A DNA stretch of 64,000 bases from DASUBN01 sp964584665 (GTDB lineage Bacteria; Pseudomonadota; Gammaproteobacteria; Natronospirales; REEB76), in the NCBI GenBank assembly GCA_964584665.1, contig CAZPAO010000007.1, positions 36,045-100,044 of the forward strand. The letters run 5' to 3'. The notes under the pieces were generated by a model. It did not search any database. It worked only from the letters and a program-made list of their open reading frames with translations, and was not told the DNA's origin. The first letter of the stretch is position 1. The number at the start of each line of letters is the position of its first letter. The position numbers and the translations under genes are program-made. Shown piece by piece: positions 55,600 to 64,000 of the stretch.

Positions 55600-56076
55600 T
55601 CAGCCCTCCAGCTTGCGCAGGAGGTCGGCCATCTCGATGGCCGCCAGCGCCGAGTCGGCGCCCTTGTTGCCGTGCTTGCCGCCGGAACGCTCCGTGGCCT
55701 GCTCCATGTCGTCGCAGGTGAGCACGCCGAACACCACCGGCACGCCTGAGTCGCGGGCAGCCTCGGAGACGCCGCGGGCGCACTCGCCGGCCACGTAGTC
55801 GAAATGGGGTGTGCCGCCGCGGATGACCGCGCCGAGGGTGATGATGGCGTCGTAGTTATGGCTGAGAGCGAGCTTGCGGGCGGCCAGGGGCAATTCGAAC
55901 GCGCCGGGGACCCGCACGATGTCCAGGTCCTGGCCGCTGATACCGGCCTGGGTCAGGGTCTCCAGGGCACCGGCCACGAGCTTGTCCACCACGAAATGGT
56001 TGAAGCGCGCCGCGACGATGGCGATGCGCATGCCCTTGGCGGAGCGACCGCCTTCGATTGTCCTGTGACCGGCCAT
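55600..56076 (-). CDS. ribH: 6,7-dimethyl-8-ribityllumazine synthase
   Basis: Lumazine synthase (158 residues), which forms shells or pentamers and condenses the pyrimidine intermediate with 3,4-dihydroxy-2-butanone 4-phosphate, the penultimate step to riboflavin. Conserved stretches are VRVPGAFELPLAA and LGAVIRGGTPHFDYV with the catalytic His. Upstream, TTAAAAT on the minus strand in the 43-base gap after ribBX may be a -10, so ribH-nusB may have added transcription. Confidence 0.95.
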   Translation of the reverse strand: MAGHRTIEGGRSAKGMRIAIVAARFNHFVVDKLVAGALETLTQAGISGQDLDIVRVPGAFELPLAARKLALSHNYDAIITLGAVIRGGTPHFDYVAGECARGVSEAARDSGVPVVFGVLTCDDMEQATERSGGKHGNKGADSALAAIEMADLLRKLEG

Positions 56077-56119
56077 ATGAAAGAACTTTGGATGAACCAG
56101 GGGCTATTTTAACCGAGTC

Positions 56120-57220
56120 TCAGTCCGGAGTGACGTATTCCACGACCTCTAATCCGAAACCGGAGATGCCATGCATCTTCTTGGGCTGACTCAGGACCCG
56201 CATCCTGGTGACGCCCAGATCCAGCAGTATCTGCGCGCCCACGCCATAGGTGCGCAGTTCCTTGGCGCCGGCCGCTTCCTCGGCGGGCTGGAGGCCACCC
56301 GCATCCTGCAGGCGCTTCAGGAGTTCGCCCGGATCCTCCGGCTGGCGCAGGATGACGAGCACCCCGCCCTCGGTGGCGATGCGATGCATGGCATGGCGCA
56401 GGGGCCAGCCGAGCTGGTCCCACTGGGCCCCCACCACGTCTCCCAGGGTGTTCTGCAGATGCACCCGCACGAGCGTCGGTGTGCCGGGCTTGATCTCACC
56501 CGCCACCAGCGCGAGGTGCACAGCCTTGTTGAGGCGGTCCTCGTACACGGCGCAGCGGAACTCGCCGAACTCGGTGGGGACCACGCGCTCCGCCACCCGC
56601 TGCACGGTCTTCTCCTTCTCGCTGCGGTAGCGGATGAGGTCGGCGATGGTGCCGATCTTGAGGCCGTGCTCCTTCGCGAACTTCTCCAAGTCAGGCCGGC
56701 GCGCCATGCTGCCGTCCTCGTTCAGGATCTCGACGATGACGGAGGCGGGCTCCAGGCCCGCAAGGCGCGCGAGGTCGCAGCCCGCTTCCGTGTGGCCGGC
56801 GCGGGTGAGCACGCCGCCCGGCTGGGCCATGAGCGGGAAGATGTGGCCCGGCTGCTTCAGGTCCTCGGCCTTGGCGTCCGGTTTCACGGCGGTGCGCACC
56901 GTGTGGGCGCGGTCGTAGGCGGAGATGCCGGTGGTCACGCCCTCCGCCGCCTCGATGGAGATGGTGAAGTTGGTGGTGTGGTTGCCGTCGGTCTCGCTCA
57001 CCATCAGCGGCAGGCGCAGCTGCTTGCAGCGCTCGCGGGTCAGGGTGAGGCAGATGAGGCCGCGCCCGTAGCGCGCCATGAAGTTGATGTCCTCGGGCCG
57101 GCACTTCTCGGCGGCCATGATGAGGTCGCCTTCGTTCTCCCGGTCCTCGTCGTCCATGATGACGACCATGCGGCCGGCGGCGAGCTCCGCCAGGATCTCC
57201 TCGACGCTGTTCAGCTTCAT
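56120..57220 (-). CDS. ribB: 3,4-dihydroxy-2-butanone 4-phosphate synthase with degenerate RibA domain (RibBX)
   Basis: 366-residue fusion. The N-terminal RibB domain (about 1-205) is intact, with DDEDRENEGDL, RYGRGLICL, GHTEAGCDL and YDRAHT, and makes dihydroxybutanone phosphate from ribulose 5-phosphate. The C-terminal half has the GTP cyclohydrolase II fold, but the three zinc cysteines are gone: the usual HSEC-type and RCDCG positions read VHLQNTLGD and AQWDQLG. It should therefore not act on GTP, like the RibX domain of other Gammaproteobacteria. The start at MKLNSVEEIL (57220) lies 2 bases after ribE. Confidence 0.93.
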   Translation of the reverse strand: MKLNSVEEILAELAAGRMVVIMDDEDRENEGDLIMAAEKCRPEDINFMARYGRGLICLTLTRERCKQLRLPLMVSETDGNHTTNFTISIEAAEGVTTGISAYDRAHTVRTAVKPDAKAEDLKQPGHIFPLMAQPGGVLTRAGHTEAGCDLARLAGLEPASVIVEILNEDGSMARRPDLEKFAKEHGLKIGTIADLIRYRSEKEKTVQRVAERVVPTEFGEFRCAVYEDRLNKAVHLALVAGEIKPGTPTLVRVHLQNTLGDVVGAQWDQLGWPLRHAMHRIATEGGVLVILRQPEDPGELLKRLQDAGGLQPAEEAAGAKELRTYGVGAQILLDLGVTRMRVLSQPKKMHGISGFGLEVVEYVTPD

Positions 57221-57222
57221 GC

Positions 57223-57822
57223 TCAAGACTTGCGCTCCCCGAGCATGCGCTCCACGTAGCGCGCCACCACGTCCACTTCCAGGTTCACCTTCGTGCCGGG
57301 CTGGTAGGCGCCGAAGACGGTGTGGCTCAGGGTGTGGGGGATGATGTTCACGTCGAACACGTCGTCCTGCACCGCATTCACCGTGAGGCTCACGCCGTCC
57401 ACGCACACGGAGCCCTTGTGGGCGATGTACTTCTTGATGTCCGCCGGCACCTGGATGTCGAAGCGCACGGAGCGGGCCTCCTCCCGGCGCGACTTCACGG
57501 TACCGAGGCCGTCCACGTGGCCGCTCACGAGGTGCCCGCCCAGCGGTGTGGCGAGCGTCAGGGACTTCTCCAGGTTCACCGGCGAGCCGGTCTTGAGGTT
57601 ACCCAGGGTGGTGAGGGACAAGGTCTCGCGGGACACGTCCGCATCGAAGGCCTGGGCGCGCTTCGCGATGACCGTGAGACAGCAACCGCTGACGCAGACG
57701 CTGTCGCCCACTTTCACATCATCCATGGGCAGCTCGCCGGTGGCGATGGACAGGCGCAGGTCGCCGCCCGTGGGCGTGAGCGCCTCGACCTTGCCAACTG
57801 CCTGGATGATGCCCGTGAACAC
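57223..57822 (-). CDS. ribE: riboflavin synthase alpha chain
   Basis: Dismutates two lumazines to riboflavin. Two lumazine-binding repeats are visible: MFTGIIQAVG with SVCVSGCCLTV, then HLVSGHVDG with SVCVDGVSLTVN. The protein has 199 residues. It starts with GTG, sharing one base with the ribD stop (TAGTG), so the two are coupled. Some annotations call this gene ribC. Confidence 0.96.
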   Translation of the reverse strand: MFTGIIQAVGKVEALTPTGGDLRLSIATGELPMDDVKVGDSVCVSGCCLTVIAKRAQAFDADVSRETLSLTTLGNLKTGSPVNLEKSLTLATPLGGHLVSGHVDGLGTVKSRREEARSVRFDIQVPADIKKYIAHKGSVCVDGVSLTVNAVQDDVFDVNIIPHTLSHTVFGAYQPGTKVNLEVDVVARYVERMLGERKS

Positions 57823-58922
57823 TAGTTCTTGGGCCTGACGATGAGCCGCATGTCCGGTCCGGTCATGCGCGCATCCACTATCTCCATCTGGCGCCGCTCC
57901 TGCATGGAACTCATGCCCGGCAGGCTGAACATGCCGCGGGCCTTGTCGCCCAGCAGGCTCGGGCAGACATACAGGATGAACTCATCCAGCAGGCCCGCTT
58001 CCAGCAGCGCGCCGTTCATGCCGGCGCCCGCCTCCATCAGCACCTCGTTGCACTCCAGTTCCGCCAGGGTCTCGAGGATGGCCTTGAGATCCATGAAGCC
58101 GCGCCGCTCCGGGAACACCTGGATGTTGGCACCGATGGCGTTGAGTGCCTCGTGCTCTTCCGGGTCGTCCACGCCGGTGGCGATGTAGACGAGGTCCGGG
58201 TTCAGCTTGAAGATGTTGGCATCCACCGGCGTGCTCAAGTTCGTGTCCACGACCACCTTCTTCGGCTGGCGCCACTCGCCCGGCAGGCGCACGGTGAAGG
58301 TGGGATCGTCCGCCAAGAGCGTGCCGATGCCGGTCAGCACGGCGGAGCTGCGGGCACGCCAGCGGTGCACGTCCTCGCGGGAGGCATCGCTGCTGATCCA
58401 CTTGCTCTCGCCGTTGGCGAGGGCGGTACGACCGTCCAGGCTCGCTGCGAGCTTGCTGCGCACCCAGGGGCGGCCGCGGGTCATGCGGCTGATGAAACCG
58501 GGGTTGAGGGCCTTGGCTTGCGCGGCCATCAGGCCTTCCTCGATGCGGATGCGGGCCGCCGTCAGGCGCTCGAAGCCCTTGCCCGAGACCAGCGGGTTGG
58601 GGTCGGACATGGCGGCGACCACACGCGTGATGCCGGCGGCCACCACCGCGTCCGCGCAGGGCGGCGTCTTGCCCTGGTGGGAGCAGGGTTCCAGCGTCAC
58701 ATATAAGGTGGCGCCCTTGGCGGCGGCGCCCGCTTCCTTGAGGGCCAGCACTTCCGCATGGGCCTCGCCCGCGGTCTTGTGGAAGCCACGGCCGACGATC
58801 TGGCCGTCCTTCACCACCACGGCACCGACCCGCGGGTTGGGGTCGGTGGTGTAGAGGCCCTGCTCCGCGAGGCGCAGGGCTTCGGACATGAAGCGGGTGT
58901 CGTCAGCGCTGAATTCGGTCAT
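57822..58922 (-). CDS. ribD: riboflavin biosynthesis deaminase/reductase
   Basis: Bifunctional enzyme: the N-terminal cytidine-deaminase-like domain (zinc motifs HAEVLAL and PCSHQGKTPPC) removes the amino group, and the C-terminal DHFR-like domain (RSKLAASLDGRTAL onward) reduces the ribose with NADPH. The protein has 366 residues. It follows nrdR by 3 bases in the conserved glyA-nrdR-ribD order. No FMN riboswitch fits in the short gaps here. Confidence 0.96.
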   Translation of the reverse strand: MTEFSADDTRFMSEALRLAEQGLYTTDPNPRVGAVVVKDGQIVGRGFHKTAGEAHAEVLALKEAGAAAKGATLYVTLEPCSHQGKTPPCADAVVAAGITRVVAAMSDPNPLVSGKGFERLTAARIRIEEGLMAAQAKALNPGFISRMTRGRPWVRSKLAASLDGRTALANGESKWISSDASREDVHRWRARSSAVLTGIGTLLADDPTFTVRLPGEWRQPKKVVVDTNLSTPVDANIFKLNPDLVYIATGVDDPEEHEALNAIGANIQVFPERRGFMDLKAILETLAELECNEVLMEAGAGMNGALLEAGLLDEFILYVCPSLLGDKARGMFSLPGMSSMQERRQMEIVDARMTGPDMRLIVRPKN

Positions 58923-58925
58923 GGC

Positions 58926-59441
58926 TCACTTCTTCTTGTCTTCGTCGGGCAATAAGGGCATCTGTTCACGTTCGAGGGCGGCGCGGGCCGACTCGCCCTG
59001 CAGGCGCTCGATCTCCTCGCGGAACTCGTTCACGTCCTGGAAGCTGCGGTAGACGGAGGCGAAGCGCACGAAGGCCACCTCGTCCAGCACCTTCAATTCA
59101 TCCATCACCCAGTCGCCCAGCTGGCGCGACTTGATCTCGCGCTCGCCGGCCACCTGCAACCGGTGGATGATGCGGGCCAGGGCCGCCTCCATGTCCTCGG
59201 TGCTGACCGGACGCTTCTCCAGCGCGCGGGTCATGCCGGAACGGAGCTTGTGCTCGTCATAGGGCTCGCGGCTGCCGTCGTTCTTCACGATGCGCGGCAT
59301 CACGAGTTCGGCGGTCTCGAAGGTAGTGAAGCGCTCGCCGCACTTCTCGCACTCCCGACGCCGGCGCACCTGCTGCCCCTCGCCCGCGAGACGCGAGTCT
59401 ATGACCTTCGTGTCTTCATGGTTGCAGAAGGGGCAATGCAT
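58926..59441 (-). CDS. nrdR: transcriptional repressor NrdR
   Basis: ATP/dATP-sensing repressor of ribonucleotide reductase genes. It has the N-terminal zinc ribbon with Cys3, Cys6, Cys31 and Cys34, followed by an ATP-cone domain (VKNDGSREPYDEHKLRSG). The 171 residues include a charged C-terminal tail ending DEDKKK, slightly longer than the usual 150. The ATG directly abuts the glyA stop. No ribonucleotide reductase gene lies in the window. Confidence 0.97.
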   Translation of the reverse strand: MHCPFCNHEDTKVIDSRLAGEGQQVRRRRECEKCGERFTTFETAELVMPRIVKNDGSREPYDEHKLRSGMTRALEKRPVSTEDMEAALARIIHRLQVAGEREIKSRQLGDWVMDELKVLDEVAFVRFASVYRSFQDVNEFREEIERLQGESARAALEREQMPLLPDEDKKK

Positions 59442-60710
59442 CTAGAACTTCACGCTACCGCCGTAGACCGGGAACTTCTTGCACATGGCCAGCACCTTGT
59501 CCTTGGTGCTCGCCAAGACCTTCTCATCGTTGATGTGGTCCAGCACGTCCGCGATCCAGCCGGAGAGTTCGCGGAACTCCGCTTCCTTGAAGCCGCGGGT
59601 GGTGGAAGCCGGCGACCCCAGGCGCAGGCCCGAGGTGACCATGGGCGGGCGCGGGTCGTTCGGCACCGCGTTCTTGTTCACGGTGATGTTCACCTTGTGC
59701 AGGGCCGCATCTGCGTCCTTGCCGGTGATGTCCTTGTTCACGAGGTCGAGCAGGAACAGGTGGTTGTCGGTGCCGCCGGAGACCACGTTGTAGCCGCGCT
59801 TGATGAGCGCGTCGGCCATGGCGCGGGCGTTGTCCAGCACCTGCTTCTGGTAGACCTTGAACTCCGGCTGCAGCGCTTCCTGGAACGCCACCGCCTTGGC
59901 GGCAATCACGTGCATGAGCGGTCCGCCCTGGGTGCTGGGGAAGACGCTGGAGTTCAGCTTCTTTTCAATTTCCTCGTTTGATTTAGCGAGGATCAAGCCG
60001 CCACGCGGACCGCGCAGGGTCTTGTGGGTGGTGGTAGTGGTCACGTCCGCGATGTTCACCGGATCGGGATAGAGACCCGCAGCGACCAACCCAGCCACGT
60101 GGGCCATGTCCACGAAGAGATAGGCGCCCACGGAGTCGGCGATGGTGCGGAACTTCTGCCAGTCGACGCGACGTGAGTAGGCGGAGAACCCGGCCACGAT
60201 CATCTTCGGCTTGTGCTCATCCGCGAGCTTCTGCACCTGGGCATAGTCGATCTCGCCGGTCTTGGTGTCGATCCCGTACTGGATGGCGTTGAAGAACTTG
60301 CCCGAGAGGTTGACCTTGGCGCCATGGGTGAGGTGGCCGCCATGGGCGAGGCTCATGCCGAGGATGGTGTCGCCGGGTTTCAGCAGAGCGAAGTAGACCG
60401 CCGCGTTCGCCTGGGAACCGGAATGGGGCTGCACGTTGGCATAGGCCGCGCCGAACAGCTTCTTGGCGCGCTCGATGGCGAGGCGCTCCGCCACGTCCAC
60501 GAACTCGCAGCCGCCGTAGTAGCGCTTGCCGGGATAGCCTTCCGCGTACTTGTTGGTCATCACCGAGCCCTGGGCCGCCAGCACCCGCGGGCTCACGTAG
60601 TTCTCGGAGGCGATGAGCTCGATGTTCTCCTCCTGGCGGCGCAACTCGTCGCGCAAGGCACCCAGGAGTTCGTCGTCGAACCCGGCGATCTGCATATCGG
60701 GAGTGAACAT
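59442..60710 (-). CDS. glyA: serine hydroxymethyltransferase
   Basis: PLP enzyme that interconverts serine and glycine with tetrahydrofolate, the main source of one-carbon units. The PLP lysine is in TTTTHKTLRGPRGG. IELIASENYVSPRVL and GYPGKRYYGG are family marks. The protein has 422 residues. Upstream, TTAAAATAGG on the minus strand is a possible -10. I looked for a glycine riboswitch and found none in the 58-base gap. Confidence 0.97.
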   Translation of the reverse strand: MFTPDMQIAGFDDELLGALRDELRRQEENIELIASENYVSPRVLAAQGSVMTNKYAEGYPGKRYYGGCEFVDVAERLAIERAKKLFGAAYANVQPHSGSQANAAVYFALLKPGDTILGMSLAHGGHLTHGAKVNLSGKFFNAIQYGIDTKTGEIDYAQVQKLADEHKPKMIVAGFSAYSRRVDWQKFRTIADSVGAYLFVDMAHVAGLVAAGLYPDPVNIADVTTTTTHKTLRGPRGGLILAKSNEEIEKKLNSSVFPSTQGGPLMHVIAAKAVAFQEALQPEFKVYQKQVLDNARAMADALIKRGYNVVSGGTDNHLFLLDLVNKDITGKDADAALHKVNITVNKNAVPNDPRPPMVTSGLRLGSPASTTRGFKEAEFRELSGWIADVLDHINDEKVLASTKDKVLAMCKKFPVYGGSVKF

Positions 60711-60768
60711 CAGGAAGGCTCCGCGGATGGGTATTTCAGCGGCGCCTATTTTAACGCAGGGCGAAGGC

Positions 60769-61725
60769 CTAGATGGCTAAAAAAGACTCAAGTACGCCAT
60801 TCCAGCCCAAAGCGATGTTTGTTCGGTTATAGCCCCCTCCCCCCATGCCCACGATGCGCCCGCCGCAGAACTGCTCGGCGAGGGCGCAGAGGCGCGCGGC
60901 GGCATGCGCATGGGCCGCGGGCGTGAAGCGCAGGTGGGTGATGGGGTCGCCGGCGATGCTGTCGGCGCCGCACTGGAACAGGATGAACTCAGGCCGGCCG
61001 GCCTTGAGGTGCTCCTCCACCCGCTCCCAGGCAAGGTGGAACTCCGCGTCGCCCGCCCCCGGCTGGAGCGGGATGTTGAGCTTGGTGCCCACCGCCGCGC
61101 CGCGACCGGTCTCAGTGGAGGCACCGGTGCCGGGATAGAGGAAGCGGCCGTCCTCGTGCAGGTCGGCGAAGATGAGGTCCGGATCGTCCTCGAAGGAATA
61201 GAACACGCCATCGCCGTGGTGCGCGTCGATGTCCACGTAGGCGATGCGCTTCAGGCCGTGGCGCCGGCGCAGGGACTCCACCGCCACGCCGATGTCATCC
61301 AGCACGCAGAAACCTGCCGCGTGGGCGCGGGCCGCGTGGTGCAATCCGGCGATGGGCACGAAGGCGCGCCGCCACTCGCCCGCCATGACGCCGTCCACCG
61401 CGTTGAGGGTGGCACCCACCACTTCGCAGGCCGCCTCATATATACCTTGCTGCGCGGGCGTGTCGCCCTCGTCCAGGTAGCCGTCGCCCCGGTGGCTCTG
61501 CTCCTCGGCGAAGCCAAGGAAGTCACGGGAATGAAACATCTCGAGCTGAGAGCGGCTCGCGGCGCGCACCGGCACCGCGTGCACGCGCTTGTCCAGGCCG
61601 CGCGCGATGCTCTCGCGCCAGAAGGCGCTGAAGCGGTCGTGGCCGAAGGGATGGCCTTCGCCGAAGCCGTAGTGCGCCTGCGCCGGGTCGGAGCACACGC
61701 CCACCTTGACCGTCTGGTCCGCCAT
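60769..61725 (-). CDS. histone-deacetylase-family amidohydrolase
   Basis: Zinc-dependent amidohydrolase of the HDAC/AcuC/acetylpolyamine deacetylase superfamily (318 residues). The active site has IAGLHHAARAHAAGFCVLDD, the zinc ligands in YVDIDAHHGDGVFYSF, and a glycine-rich GMGGGGYN near the end with the catalytic Tyr in GGYN. Bacterial substrates may be acetyl-lysine proteins or acetylated polyamines; the sequence alone does not decide. It diverges from rimB across an 87-base gap. Confidence 0.92.
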   Translation of the reverse strand: MADQTVKVGVCSDPAQAHYGFGEGHPFGHDRFSAFWRESIARGLDKRVHAVPVRAASRSQLEMFHSRDFLGFAEEQSHRGDGYLDEGDTPAQQGIYEAACEVVGATLNAVDGVMAGEWRRAFVPIAGLHHAARAHAAGFCVLDDIGVAVESLRRRHGLKRIAYVDIDAHHGDGVFYSFEDDPDLIFADLHEDGRFLYPGTGASTETGRGAAVGTKLNIPLQPGAGDAEFHLAWERVEEHLKAGRPEFILFQCGADSIAGDPITHLRFTPAAHAHAAARLCALAEQFCGGRIVGMGGGGYNRTNIALGWNGVLESFLAI

Positions 61726-61812
61726 TTAACCGCCTCTTGCCCGGCGCAGCCCCTGGCCGCGCACCCGGTGTATTATGGCAGTCCGCGCCCTCACCGGTCG
61801 CTCCCCATAAAA

Positions 61813-62298
61813 ATGAACGAAGACACCACCACACGACTGCAGGTCGGCTGGCGCGAATGGGTGGCGCTGCCGGAACTCGGCATCAAGCGCATCAAGGCCA
61901 AGATCGACACCGGCGCGCGCACCTCCTCGCTGCACGCCTTCGCCGTGGTCACCTTCACCGAGAACGGCAAGCGTCGCGTGCGCTTCGGGCTGCACCCGCG
62001 CCAGAACGCGGACCTGCCGGAACGCTTCTTCGAGGCGGACATGGTGGAGGAAGACCGCTGGGTGACCGACTCGGGCGGCCACCGCGAGCAACGCCCGGTG
62101 ATCCGCACCACGCTCATGGTGGGCAAGGAGAGCTGGCCCATCGAGATCACCCTCGCCTCCCGCGACAACATGCGCTTCCGCCTGTTGCTGGGGCGCACTG
62201 CCATGCAGGGCCACGTGACCGTCGACCCCGAGGCTTCCTACATCACGGGCAAGCGCCGCAAGCCGCGCGCAGGCACCACACCCAACGAGCACGCATGA
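61813..62298 (+). CDS. rimB: RimB-type ATP-dependent zinc protease / RimK-associated aspartic protease
   Basis: 161-residue protein with a retropepsin-like fold; the motif KIDTGARTSSLHA holds the Asp-Thr-Gly of aspartic proteases. Family members trim the poly-glutamate tail added to ribosomal protein S6 by RimK. I start at ATG 61813 (MNEDTTTRLQVGW). TATTAT at 61771-61776 is a likely -10, with no good -35. Its stop overlaps rimK (ATGA). The name zinc protease is historical; no zinc motif is seen. Confidence 0.87.
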   Translation: MNEDTTTRLQVGWREWVALPELGIKRIKAKIDTGARTSSLHAFAVVTFTENGKRRVRFGLHPRQNADLPERFFEADMVEEDRWVTDSGGHREQRPVIRTTLMVGKESWPIEITLASRDNMRFRLLLGRTAMQGHVTVDPEASYITGKRRKPRAGTTPNEHA

Positions 62299-63218
62299 GC
62301 AAGCGCCTCAAGATCGCCATCCTCTCGCGCAACACGCGCCTCTACTCCACCAAGCGGCTGGTGGAGGCCGGCATCAAGCGCGGCCATGACGTGTACGTCA
62401 TCGATCCCCTGCGCTGCTACATGAACCTGGCGACCGACAACCCGGAGATACACTTCAAGGGGCGCAAGCTCGCCGGCTTCGACGCCATCATCCCGCGCAT
62501 CGGCGCCTCGGTGACCTTCTACGCCACCGCCATGCTGCGCCAGTTCGAGATGACCGGCGTGTTCACGCTCAACGACTCCGACTCCATCATGCGCGCCCGC
62601 GACAAGCTGCGTTCGCTGCAGCTGCTCTCCCGCGCCGGCATCGGCATGCCCATCACCGGCTTCGCGCACGCCCCCGACGACACCGAGGACCTGATGGCAC
62701 TGGTGGGCGAGGCGCCCGTCATCATCAAGCTCACGGAAGGCTCCCAGGGCCAGGGCGTGGTGCTGGCGGAGACGCGCCAGGCGGCGGAGAGCGTCATCGA
62801 CGCGTTCCGCGGCCTCAATGCGCACTTCATGGTGCAACGCTTCGTGAAGGAGGCCCACGGCGCCGACATCCGCTGCTTCGTGGTGGGCGGCAAGGTGGTG
62901 GCGGCCATGAAGCGTCAGGCCCGCCGCGGCGAGTTCCGCGCCAACCTGCACAAGGGCGGCAGCGCCGAGGAAGTGCAGGTGAGCCCCCAGGAGCGCGACA
63001 TGGCGCTCATGGCCTGCGAGATCATCGGCCTGAACGTGGCCGGCGTGGACATCATCCGCTCCGCCCAGGGCCCGCTGATCCTGGAGGTGAACTCCTCCCC
63101 CGGCCTGGAGGGCATCGAGGCGGCCACCAAGAAGGACATCGCGGGCGAGATCGTGGCGTTCATCGAGCGTACGGCCCGCAAGCGCCGTAAAAACGGCAAA
63201 ACCGCCAAAAACAGCTGA
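62295..63218 (+). CDS. rimK: ribosomal protein S6--L-glutamate ligase
   Basis: ATP-grasp ligase that adds glutamates to the C-terminus of ribosomal protein bS6. Motifs are MRARDKLRSLQLL, VIIKLTEGSQGQGVVLAE, the ATP-grasp GADIRCFVVGGKVVAAM and LEVNSSPGLEGIE. The 307 residues with a basic tail RKRRKNGKTAKNS are usual. It is coupled to rimB. C-di-GMP regulates RimK in Pseudomonas, which may link it to the c-di-GMP-type protein at 26 kb; this is inference. Confidence 0.95.
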   Translation: MSKRLKIAILSRNTRLYSTKRLVEAGIKRGHDVYVIDPLRCYMNLATDNPEIHFKGRKLAGFDAIIPRIGASVTFYATAMLRQFEMTGVFTLNDSDSIMRARDKLRSLQLLSRAGIGMPITGFAHAPDDTEDLMALVGEAPVIIKLTEGSQGQGVVLAETRQAAESVIDAFRGLNAHFMVQRFVKEAHGADIRCFVVGGKVVAAMKRQARRGEFRANLHKGGSAEEVQVSPQERDMALMACEIIGLNVAGVDIIRSAQGPLILEVNSSPGLEGIEAATKKDIAGEIVAFIERTARKRRKNGKTAKNS

Positions 63219-63239
63219 AGCCTCCCCGCCTTTCGCGGA

Positions 63240-63245
63240 TATAAT
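63240..63245 (+). promoter_or_regulatory. -10 box in front of ettA
   Basis: A perfect TATAAT lies 34 bases before the ettA ATG in the 61-base gap after rimK. The -35 region (GAAGCC at 17-base spacing) is poor, so the promoter is probable but not strong. Confidence 0.5.
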
Positions 63246-63279
63246 CTGCGTCCCGAATTCCAGCCGAACTCAAGAGACC

Positions 63280-64000
<721 letters not shown>

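Noticed and set aside
56077..59441. Possible FMN riboswitch in the riboflavin cluster
   Set aside because: Gaps are at most 43 bases and none could hold the FMN aptamer.
60711..60768. Possible glycine riboswitch before glyA
   Set aside because: The gap is too short for a glycine aptamer, and no conserved core bases are seen.

Overview
The window is a gene-dense, GC-rich bacterial chromosome segment of gammaproteobacterial type. This is inferred from gene order: the fimV-truA-trpF-(trpBA)-accD-folC-dedD-cvpA-purF block, the glyA-nrdR-ribD-ribE-ribBX-ribH-nusB-thiL-pgpA block, xseB-ispA-dxs, prmB-aroC-asd, parE-parC, efp/epmA/epmB and rimB-rimK-ettA are all arrangements of Gammaproteobacteria. 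Signal peptides, lipoproteins, lpxH and a porin show a Gram-negative envelope. I cannot name a genus. There are no rRNA or tRNA genes, insertion sequences, prophage genes or CRISPR arrays, and no gene-free stretch reaches 300 bases.

Layout. 1-3.0 kb: gltX, diverging from a lipoprotein prolyl isomerase and lpxH. 3.0-20.3 kb: one long minus-strand run from prmB through aroC, asd, fimV, truA, trpF-trpB-trpA, accD, folC, dedD, cvpA and purF to a tail of glycerate kinase, a cytosolic DsbA-like protein, Ohr and MiaE. 20.3-25.9 kb: a copper pair (SCO1, PCuAC), psd, free-methionine sulfoxide reductase, an NTF2-like protein, and the complete EF-P system (efp, epmA, epmB). 26-32.6 kb: a FimX-like protein with degenerate GGDEF and EAL domains, a large imperfect inverted repeat, then parC and parE. 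32.7-35.5 kb: a four-gene minus-strand operon of rubrerythrin, a GlpC/HdrD-like Fe-S protein, an encapsulated-ferritin homologue without targeting tail or shell gene, and a DUF3501 protein. It has its own sigma70-type promoter with a palindrome over the predicted start site. 35.7-49.1 kb: xseB-ispA and dxs, separated by a full kdp locus (two tiny membrane proteins, kdpA, kdpB, kdpC, a 56-codon membrane ORF, an outer-membrane barrel, kdpD, kdpE) with a recognisable KdpE box. 49.2-52.6 kb: folE2, an AT-rich two-gene island (TPR-like plus HEPN-like), and a Ser/Thr kinase with a cyclic-nucleotide-binding domain. 52.6-60.7 kb: pgpA, a GH18 lipoprotein, thiL, nusB, riboflavin genes, nrdR, glyA. 60.8-64 kb: an HDAC-family amidohydrolase, rimB-rimK, and the start of ettA, cut by the window edge.

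Most genes are housekeeping: translation quality and modification (gltX, miaE, truA, prmB, EF-P system, rimK, ettA), cofactors (folC, folE2, rib genes, thiL), tryptophan and aspartate-family amino acids, lipids (accD, psd, pgpA, lpxH), isoprenoids (ispA, dxs) and DNA topology. The parts most worth study are the rubrerythrin/EncFtn/DUF3501 operon with its operator, the TPR-HEPN island, the structured dyad beside parC, and the kdp locus with its added membrane proteins. All functions are from sequence recognition; no database search was run.
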